The position numbers and the translations under genes are program-made. A stretch of DNA of 64,000 nt from Bacteroidota bacterium (GTDB lineage Bacteria > Bacteroidota > Bacteroidia > NS11-12g > UBA9320), in assembly GCA_016124755.1 (NCBI GenBank), contig WGNA01000011.1, positions 182,688 through 246,687 on the forward strand. The letters are read 5' to 3'. Below the pieces are notes generated by a model. That model saw only the letters and a list, made by a program, of their open reading frames with translations. It was not told where the DNA came from and did no database searches. Positions 56,712 to 64,000 of this stretch are shown one piece after another. Positions within the stretch are counted from its first letter, which is position 1. Every line of letters starts with the position of its first letter.

Positions 56712-58514
56712 TTAAAACGGATAGGCGTTTTTGGCGATCATTTTTTCGGCGATGGCTTGTCGGGCCGCAATTGTGTTTACCGGATCGTATTTGGTGAAGC
56801 GTTTCAAACCGATCAACATCATGCGCAATTCGTCACCTTCGGCGAAACAACAAACTGCGTGTTTCCCGGCCATGTGAATTCGTTCTAACGCATCCGACAA
56901 ATACGTTTTAACACACATCATTTCCAATTCACAGGCTTCGGTGCCGCGTTTGGAAATGAGTTTTTCGGTTCGCAACATGGCACTCTCGGCGGTGAAAACA
57001 TCAATCGCCATATCGGCAAGATTCATCAGAACCTCCTGCTGATTTTCGAGTTCCATCATGTATTTCTGAGCTGCTGCTCCTGCCGCCATCAGAATTGCCT
57101 TTTTAGCGTTTTCAATGGCTTTTTTCTCCGCATGGAAAAGGGAGGTTTCGTCTTCGTCGCCGAAATCGGGAATCGACATGAGTTCTTCGGTAATCTTCAT
57201 CGCCGGCCCCATCAGATCGAGTTCGCCTTTCATCGCTTTCTTCATCATCTGACCTACTGCGAGCATCCGGTTGATCTCGTTCGTTCCTTCGAAAATCCGG
57301 TTGATTCTGGAGTCGCGATAGATTCGGGCAACGGGATAATCTTCCGAATAACCGGTTCCTCCAAAAGTCTGAACCGCTTCATCAACCACATAATCCAACG
57401 TCTCTGAACCGAGCACCTTCAGAATCGCACATTCGATATTGTATTCTTCGGCAGCCTGCAGTTTTGCCTGTGCTTTGGGTACACCTTGTTCCGCAAGCTC
57501 ATTAATTTTATCGGTGATTAAATCAGAAACCCGGTATGTGGCAGATTCGGTTGCAAAAGTTCGAACCACCATTTCCGCGAGTTTGTGGCGAATAGCTCCG
57601 AACGAAGAAATCGGCACACCGAATTGATGGCGCTCATTCGCATAATTTACTGCGATGTCGATAGTTTTTTTGCTACCGCCCATAACCATTGCGCACAACT
57701 TGAAACGACCGATGTTTAAAACGTTAAAGGCGATTTTGTGTCCTTTCCCGATTTCACCCAGCAGATTTTCTTTTGGAATGCGAACGTTTTCAAAAAACAC
57801 CTGACGTGTGCTCGAACCTTTTATTCCCAGTTTTACTTCTTCGTCTCCGAGGGTGAGTCCGGGCGTATTTTTTTCAACTATAAAACACGAGAACAACTCA
57901 CCATCGACTTTAGCAAAAACGATAAATAAGTCGGCGAATCCAGCGTTCGTGATCCACATTTTCTGACCGTTAAGCACCCACTCGTTTCCATCTAAAACGG
58001 CTTTGGTACGGGCAGCTAAAGCGTCGGAGCCTGAACCCGGTTCGGTTAAACAGTAACTTGCCTTTCGCTTTCCGGTAGCCAGATCGGGGAGATATTTTTT
58101 CTTTTGTTCTTCAGTTCCGAAATACAAAATCGGCAGCGTTCCGATTCCCGTATGTGCGGCAACGGCAACTCCGAACGATTGTGTTTTTCCGAGTTCTTCG
58201 CTCAATACGGTTTCAGTATTAAAATCAACGCCCATTCCGCCGTATTCCTCCGGAACACCAGCGCCGAGGAGTCCGAGTTCTGCCACTTGATCGAGCAGTT
58301 GCGGCACCAGTTCGGGATGATCTTTTTGTTTATCAATCTCAGGAATTTGCGGCCAGATGTTCGCTTTTGAAAATTCCGTCGTCATGTCGCGGAACATCTT
58401 CTGTTCTTCGTTCAGTTCTTCCGGAATAAAAACATCCTGCGCATCCTGAGCGCGGATGAGAAATTCTCCTCCTTTCATTGTATTGGCATTTGCGTTTATG
58501 TCGGGCTTCATCAA
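56712..58514 (-). CDS. Acyl-CoA dehydrogenase
   Basis: YCLTEPGSGSDALAARTKAV; ITNAGFADLFIVFAKV; YRDSRINRIFEGTNEINRM. Confidence 0.95.
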   Translation of the reverse strand: MMKPDINANANTMKGGEFLIRAQDAQDVFIPEELNEEQKMFRDMTTEFSKANIWPQIPEIDKQKDHPELVPQLLDQVAELGLLGAGVPEEYGGMGVDFNTETVLSEELGKTQSFGVAVAAHTGIGTLPILYFGTEEQKKKYLPDLATGKRKASYCLTEPGSGSDALAARTKAVLDGNEWVLNGQKMWITNAGFADLFIVFAKVDGELFSCFIVEKNTPGLTLGDEEVKLGIKGSSTRQVFFENVRIPKENLLGEIGKGHKIAFNVLNIGRFKLCAMVMGGSKKTIDIAVNYANERHQFGVPISSFGAIRHKLAEMVVRTFATESATYRVSDLITDKINELAEQGVPKAQAKLQAAEEYNIECAILKVLGSETLDYVVDEAVQTFGGTGYSEDYPVARIYRDSRINRIFEGTNEINRMLAVGQMMKKAMKGELDLMGPAMKITEELMSIPDFGDEDETSLFHAEKKAIENAKKAILMAAGAAAQKYMMELENQQEVLMNLADMAIDVFTAESAMLRTEKLISKRGTEACELEMMCVKTYLSDALERIHMAGKHAVCCFAEGDELRMMLIGLKRFTKYDPVNTIAARQAIAEKMIAKNAYPF

Positions 58515-58706
58515 AAGATGGAAACCCGTCTTTAGTCAACATCAAAAAACGTATTTTGATTTGAGTTAAAAAAGAAATCCAAAAAAAATATCGTGTGCGA
58601 TGTAATCATGCGAGATCGGTTTGGAAAACTCAGATGGGTTCTTTAGTTTAGCCGATTATCTTGACGAATCGAAATTGGGGAATTGCGATTCGCACATTAT
58701 TTAATT

Positions 58707-59180
58707 ATGAAGGAAGAGGCATCGAAAAAACGCATTCACTTACTGCCGGAGCAAATTTGTTTTCCGATGTATGCGAGTTCGCGGATGATCACCCGGTTAT
58801 ATCAGCCGCTTCTCGAAAAGCTGGATATTACCTATCCGCAATATTTGGTGCTGATGGTTTTATGGCACGAAGAAAAACTCAGCATCACAGAGCTCGGACA
58901 ACGGCTATTTCTAAATACGAACACGCTCACTCCTTTAATTAAAAAAATGAAGGAGAAGAACCTCATTAAAAAGCAACGGTCGCGTTCCGATGAGCGATCT
59001 GTTTTTGTTCAGTTAACAGAAAAGGGAAAAGCTTTGGAAGAACAGGCATCTCACGTTCCCGATGCACTGCTTGATTCACTGAAGATGTCGAATGAAGATA
59101 TCGATACGATCCGAAGAATAATGTGGAAGTTTCTTTCCAACTTTAATGAAAGGGTGCAATTTACGGAAGGAGAGGCGTGA
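58707..59180 (+). CDS. MarR family regulator, OhrR-like
   Basis: LLPEQICFPMYASSRMITRLYQPLLEKLDITYPQYLVLMVLWHEEKLSITELGQRLFLNTNTLTPLIKKM. ORF track start 58683; ATG 58707 preferred. Confidence 0.88.
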   Translation: MKEEASKKRIHLLPEQICFPMYASSRMITRLYQPLLEKLDITYPQYLVLMVLWHEEKLSITELGQRLFLNTNTLTPLIKKMKEKNLIKKQRSRSDERSVFVQLTEKGKALEEQASHVPDALLDSLKMSNEDIDTIRRIMWKFLSNFNERVQFTEGEA

Positions 59181-59181
59181 C

Positions 59182-60072
59182 TTACTTCTGCAAATGTTTC
59201 TCGGCGTGATAACTACTTCTCACTAAAGGCCCGCTCTCAATATATTCAAAGCCCATGTCGATTCCCCATTGTTTGTATTTGGCGAAATCCTCTGGGGTAA
59301 CATATCGGTCAACGACGAGGTGTTTTGCTGTGGGTTGAAGGTATTGTCCTAAGGTAATAATATCGACTCCGGCTCTTCTGAGGTCAGCGAGAGTTTCATT
59401 AATTTCTTCATCTGTTTCACCCATGCCGAGCATCAGTCCGCTTTTGGTTTTCATCCCTTTTTCACGCAGGTATTTCAACACGCTCATACTCCGATCGTAC
59501 TGCGCCTGAACGCGAACTTGTCGGGTTAAGCGTCGCACAGTTTCTATGTTATGAGAAACAATTTCGGGATGCACTTCCACAATCATATCGAGCTGATCGG
59601 TCTTTCCCTGAAAGTCGGGGATGAGGGTTTCTAATGTTGTATCCGGATTCCATTTCCGGATTTCCAACACCGTTTTAGCCCAATGACCGGCACCGCCATC
59701 TGATAAGTCATCGCGGTCAACACTGGTAACAACGGCGTGTTTAATACCCATGATGCTGATCGACTGCGCAACCTTAAAGGGTTCGAGCGGATCGAGAACA
59801 TCGCCTCTGCCGGTGGCAACATTGCAAAACTGACAGGAGCGGGTGCACGTATTTCCGCCGATCATAAAAGTGGCAGTTCCAACGCCCCAACATTCACCGA
59901 TGTTCGGACATTTACCGCTTTCACAAATCGTATGAAGGCCGTGTTGTTTAACAAGATCCTTCATCTCCGCATATTTCCCACCGCCGGCAATTTCGACTTT
60001 CAGCCAATCGGGTTTTACCCGTTTTTTCTGCCGGATTACTACCGCTTCTTTATTCTCAATCTTGTTAGGCAT
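59182..60072 (-). CDS. lipA: Lipoyl synthase
   Basis: CESGKCPNIGECWGVGTATFMIGGNTCTRSCQFCNVATGRG radical SAM/LipA signatures. Confidence 0.96.
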   Translation of the reverse strand: MPNKIENKEAVVIRQKKRVKPDWLKVEIAGGGKYAEMKDLVKQHGLHTICESGKCPNIGECWGVGTATFMIGGNTCTRSCQFCNVATGRGDVLDPLEPFKVAQSISIMGIKHAVVTSVDRDDLSDGGAGHWAKTVLEIRKWNPDTTLETLIPDFQGKTDQLDMIVEVHPEIVSHNIETVRRLTRQVRVQAQYDRSMSVLKYLREKGMKTKSGLMLGMGETDEEINETLADLRRAGVDIITLGQYLQPTAKHLVVDRYVTPEDFAKYKQWGIDMGFEYIESGPLVRSSYHAEKHLQK

Positions 60073-60229
60073 GGCAAAATGTTGGTGCAAATTTATTCTT
60101 TAAAACAAACCTGCTTTTGATTGAAATGGTTTCCTTGGTTTTATAAAGTTCGCTGAGATAAAATGACAACAATCCGAAACCGAACGCGTTTCCTTTCCGG
60201 ATCGTAAAACTCTTAATTTTTAAGTTTGC

Positions 60230-62521
60230 ATGAATTGTAAAGCGTTGAAGAAGACATTCTCTTTTTTACTGATTATCGTTTTTTCCGTTTCGGCCTCATT
60301 AGCCCAGATTGATGTTGGCATCGGACAGTGGAGGATTCACCTGCCATACAACGGTGTTTATTCGATCGCTGAAACTCCTGTGTATTTATATGTAGGTGCA
60401 GAGCGTGGATTTTATCGCTTCCACAAACAGTCGGGTGAAACGGAAATTTTTTCGAAAGTGAATGGCTTTTCGGATGTGGAAGTTGCGAAGCTGAAATATC
60501 ACGAAGGTCTTGATCTGCTTTTGATCGCCTATGAAAACACGAATCTTGACATATTAAAAGACAACCGGATTTACAACATCTCTGACATTTTGCGCAAATC
60601 AATTCCGGGAGTTAAGAAAATTTACGACATCGAATTTCAGGGAAATCTCGCGTATCTGTCGTGCTCATTCGGAATTGTAATCGTCGATCTCGAAGAACGT
60701 CGTGTGAAAGATTCGTATCTCAATATTGGTCCGAACGGAACAACCATTCCCATTAATTCCCTTGCATTTTTCCGCGATTCAATTTACATCGCCAGCGAAG
60801 GTGGAGTTTATGCGGCTTATAAAAACAATCCGGTGCTCAGCGATTACAACAACTGGCATGTTACCAAAGCTTCGTTCAGGCCAACGGTAAGAAATTCAAA
60901 TCACCTGCGCGTTTTTGCCGATACCCTTTATGTAAACATCGACCGCATTTTTTATATGTACGACGGTGTGAACTGGAAACTATTCGACGGCGGGCAAATT
61001 CCTCAGGAAGAAGATACCCGGAGCGTAGAAATAACGCACAATCAATTGGTGGTGGCGCAAATGGGAAAGATTTCGATTGTGCAGGCCGACGGGAGCAGGA
61101 GGGAAGTTGTGGAGAACGTTCTCAACTTTGCCATCGTTGATTTTCAGAATAATATCTGGACCGGTGGCGATCTCACAGGTTTGGAAAAAATTTCTCCGTC
61201 GGGTCAGTACAGTTATGTTCGGCCAAACGGTCCGCAAGGTGCTTCGGCTTTTGAAATGATGGAATTTATGGGTTCCATTTATGTCGCCGGAGGAGGAGTA
61301 ACACCTGCGCGCCAACCGGCATTTAACAATTCGGGATATTACGTTTTTGACGGATCCCGTTGGCTTGCCCGTCCGAACGACTCCCGACTTGAAGGTACAT
61401 TTGACTTTATTACATTAGCCGGAAACGAATCGACCCGCGACGTTTTTATCGGCTCTCACGGTTGGGGTTTACTCCAATTGAGAGACGGGCAAGTTGTTGA
61501 TATTTTTAATGAAAATAACAGTTCACTTCAAAAGAGTCAGGGAGGATTTTTACAAGTTGACGGATTGGCATTTGATAAAGACCAGAACCTTTGGATTTCT
61601 AATTACGATGCAGACAATTCTCTTTCAGTGCGAACTAAAAACGGAACCTGGAAGAGTTTCACCATGCCATCGACCCGTGCCGGAGAATTGGTAATTGACG
61701 CGGCAGGACAAAAATGGATCACAGCACCCAAAGAATCGAATGTGGGGATAATGGTTTTTAAAGAACTCGACGGACCTTTAGGCCAAAGTCAGACAATTCG
61801 GGTTTTAACGAATTCACCGAAAAACGGAAATCTGCCTTCAAACGACGTAACCGCGCTTTGCATTGATCAGGATGGAGAGATCTGGGTTGGAACCGAAGAA
61901 GGACTCTGTATTTTTTCCTTTCCTCAAAATGTGTTGGAAGGTGGAACGCAGGCAGACGCACAGAGAATTATAATAGACGACGGTCAGGATGTGGGATATC
62001 TTTTGGGTAATGAAGTAATTAACGATATAAAAATTGATGGTGCGAACCGGAAATGGGTTGCGACGAATACAGGAGCCTGGTTAATTGCTGCCGACGGTTC
62101 TTCGGTGATCGTTCATTACACAAAGGATAACAGTCCGCTCATCAGCAATACAGTGAATTGCATCGGAATTATGCCAACAACCGGAGAAGTATTTTTCGGA
62201 ACCGATAAAGGAATTGTTTCAACGCGTGGAGACGCAACTGCCGGGTCGGATGTACACGGCGATGTCGTGGTTTTCCCGAATCCCGTTCGTCCGGATTATA
62301 AAGGCCCGATTACGATTACCGGTTTGCCGGAATCCGCAACGGTTAAAATTACCGACGTGGCCGGACAAGTGGTTTACGAAATGGTTTCCAACGGTGGAAC
62401 GGCTGTTTGGGACGGAAATAATTTTAATGGCGAAAGAGCAAAATCCGGAATTTATTTATTCATCACGGCTAATAAAGACGACGAAGACGTTCACGTTTCG
62501 AAGCTGTTATTAATTAATTAG
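60230..62521 (+). CDS. porZ: PorZ-like T9SS component (two-component-regulator-type beta-propellers plus CTD)
   Basis: IGQWRIHLPYNGVYSIAETPVYLYVGAERGFYRF...AYLSCSFGIVIVDLEERRV; IWVGTEEGLCIF; CTD VVVFPNPVRPDYKGPITITGL; adjacent to recO. Confidence 0.75.
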   Translation: MNCKALKKTFSFLLIIVFSVSASLAQIDVGIGQWRIHLPYNGVYSIAETPVYLYVGAERGFYRFHKQSGETEIFSKVNGFSDVEVAKLKYHEGLDLLLIAYENTNLDILKDNRIYNISDILRKSIPGVKKIYDIEFQGNLAYLSCSFGIVIVDLEERRVKDSYLNIGPNGTTIPINSLAFFRDSIYIASEGGVYAAYKNNPVLSDYNNWHVTKASFRPTVRNSNHLRVFADTLYVNIDRIFYMYDGVNWKLFDGGQIPQEEDTRSVEITHNQLVVAQMGKISIVQADGSRREVVENVLNFAIVDFQNNIWTGGDLTGLEKISPSGQYSYVRPNGPQGASAFEMMEFMGSIYVAGGGVTPARQPAFNNSGYYVFDGSRWLARPNDSRLEGTFDFITLAGNESTRDVFIGSHGWGLLQLRDGQVVDIFNENNSSLQKSQGGFLQVDGLAFDKDQNLWISNYDADNSLSVRTKNGTWKSFTMPSTRAGELVIDAAGQKWITAPKESNVGIMVFKELDGPLGQSQTIRVLTNSPKNGNLPSNDVTALCIDQDGEIWVGTEEGLCIFSFPQNVLEGGTQADAQRIIIDDGQDVGYLLGNEVINDIKIDGANRKWVATNTGAWLIAADGSSVIVHYTKDNSPLISNTVNCIGIMPTTGEVFFGTDKGIVSTRGDATAGSDVHGDVVVFPNPVRPDYKGPITITGLPESATVKITDVAGQVVYEMVSNGGTAVWDGNNFNGERAKSGIYLFITANKDDEDVHVSKLLLIN

Positions 62522-62526
62522 AATAC

Positions 62527-63249
62527 ATGCTTGAGAAGACCAAAGGCATTATTCTCAACAATATAAATTACCGCGACAGCAGTGTAATTTCTCATATCTA
62601 TACATTGCATTTCGGTCGGCAGAGTTACATCCTGCACGGCGTTCGGACACAAAAGGGCGCCATTCGTCCGTCGCATATTTTACCCTTGAGTCTGGTGGAT
62701 TTAGTGGTTTACAATAAATCGAATACCGACATTCAGCAGATTCGGGAATTGCGTTGCGATCCCGTTTTACAAACAATTCATTTTAATTTACGGAAAAATA
62801 GTATTTCGTTATTTGTGGCAGAAGTACTTTCCAAAGTATTAAAAGAAGAAAGTTCGAATCCCGAATTATTTCAGTTTTTAACGCACTTCATCCACATCCT
62901 TGATTTAGAAAAAGGAAGGATCGCAAATTATCCGGTTTATTTATTAATTCAGCTAACCAAATATCTCGGAGTTTATCCCAAAGGAAATTACACCGAAGGA
63001 GATGTTTTCGATTTGGAGGAAGGTGTATTTACGAGTGTAATTCATCCGAGGTTACAGCAACTTGATAAAGAGGAAAGTGCTTGGTGGTGGAAGATGGTAA
63101 ACAGCAATCTGGAAGAGTGGTCGGAAGCGGAAGTGCCCTCTGCCGTGCGGGCCAACCTGATGGACCACCTACTCCGCTATTACGAAATTCACGGCTTGCA
63201 TGGCGATAAAATCAAATCGCATTTGGTGTTGAGAGAGGTGTTGCGGTGA
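62527..63249 (+). CDS. recO: DNA repair protein RecO
   Basis: KTKGIILNNINYRDSSVISHIYTLHFGRQSYILHGVRTQKG. Confidence 0.93.
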   Translation: MLEKTKGIILNNINYRDSSVISHIYTLHFGRQSYILHGVRTQKGAIRPSHILPLSLVDLVVYNKSNTDIQQIRELRCDPVLQTIHFNLRKNSISLFVAEVLSKVLKEESSNPELFQFLTHFIHILDLEKGRIANYPVYLLIQLTKYLGVYPKGNYTEGDVFDLEEGVFTSVIHPRLQQLDKEESAWWWKMVNSNLEEWSEAEVPSAVRANLMDHLLRYYEIHGLHGDKIKSHLVLREVLR

Positions 63250-63353
63250 TCTAAATCAACAAAAACTTAATATACTTTTTGTTTTGAAGGATTGTACTTT
63301 TATACGCTAAAATAACAAGCCACATTGACTCACTCTGTATAAATGTAAACCGA

Positions 63354-64000
63354 ATGAAGAGGATTACTTTTTTGTTGATGTTAATTGTTTCATTTTTTGG
63401 AATGGGCTGCATGTCCTTTCATCGTGGGGCCATTCAATCAACCAATGTTCAGTTTAATAATCCGAATTTCAGATATATAAAAACGATTGAAGGTTCTTCA
63501 TCTGTTACCTATGTATTGGGTTTTGGCGGAAGTAAAACATCGGGTTTAATTATGCAGGCAAAAAATCGGATGTATGAAGGATATACGTTTGATGAAAATC
63601 AAACCATTACAAATGTGACTTTGGATGAAAGGCAAACCTGGATTTTCTTTCCGGTCGTTTGCAAAAGAATGGTATTCATCAGCGCAGATGTTTACCAGTT
63701 GGGAAATGCAGCGGAATCACGTAATACTTCTAATCGGTTTGTGGATACTTTAAACCGTGTACATAATTCGGATACAATTAATAGCTATGTTTTAACAGAG
63801 GATGAAAAATACATACAGAAATTGTATAATGCTAAAAGTTTAAAGGTCACTGAATATGCAACGCAGGAAAATGTTGTTGTGGGTGATTTTGTGCAATTTG
63901 AAGGTCTTAATGGCGAAGTAATATTTGCAAAGGTTACCGGTAAAATATCGAACAATAAAGTAAGAATTGAAATGTTTCCAACGCCGGGCACGACCATTTT
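63354..64000 (+). CDS. Hypothetical lipoprotein (3' partial; absent from the ORF track)
   Basis: Open frame from ATG 63354 to window end: MKRITFLLMLIVSFFGMGCMSFHRGAIQSTNVQFNNPNFRYIKTIEGSSSVTYVLGFGGSK...; lipobox GMGC. Confidence 0.8.
   Translation, partial: MKRITFLLMLIVSFFGMGCMSFHRGAIQSTNVQFNNPNFRYIKTIEGSSSVTYVLGFGGSKTSGLIMQAKNRMYEGYTFDENQTITNVTLDERQTWIFFPVVCKRMVFISADVYQLGNAAESRNTSNRFVDTLNRVHNSDTINSYVLTEDEKYIQKLYNAKSLKVTEYATQENVVVGDFVQFEGLNGEVIFAKVTGKISNNKVRIEMFPTPGTTI

Noticed and set aside
1-64000. Prophage, integrative element, or rRNA/tRNA genes
   Set aside because: The S74/tail-fiber-like protein is not accompanied by phage structural genes, integrase or att sites, and I recognised no rRNA or tRNA sequence. 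A tRNAscan/Infernal run would be needed for certainty.

Overview
The window looks like a chromosomal segment from a Bacteroidota bacterium (Flavobacteriales-like). Evidence is T9SS C-terminal sorting domains, PorZ next to recO, and typical housekeeping genes (gltX, lpxK, fabD, lipA, recO, phoH-like, an acyl-CoA beta-oxidation operon). No rRNA, tRNA or CRISPR array was recognised. Accessory content includes: a YadA-head-like/S74-chaperone giant protein cut by the window start; several T9SS cargo proteins; a translationally coupled ECF sigma / membrane-anchored beta-barrel / T9SS protein operon; a LolA-like + 2 FtsX permeases + LolD-like ATPase + outer-membrane protein operon; two toxin-antitoxin modules (HigBA-like, RES-Xre); and a local family of paralogous outer-membrane-like proteins with decayed members. 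The most unusual material is non-coding: (i) a ~335-bp-period tandem repeat at two direct-repeat loci bracketing ~7 kb; (ii) a composite dispersed element made of a GGGCAAG(A/G)C palindrome, a CGCTCTT..TTTGCTCT block and TTACCG-type hexamer arrays, one of which encodes the signal-peptide core of a T9SS protein; (iii) a structured intergenic element present once full-length and once apparently as an internal-deletion derivative. Everything was read by eye with no alignments or searches, so family names are recognition-based.
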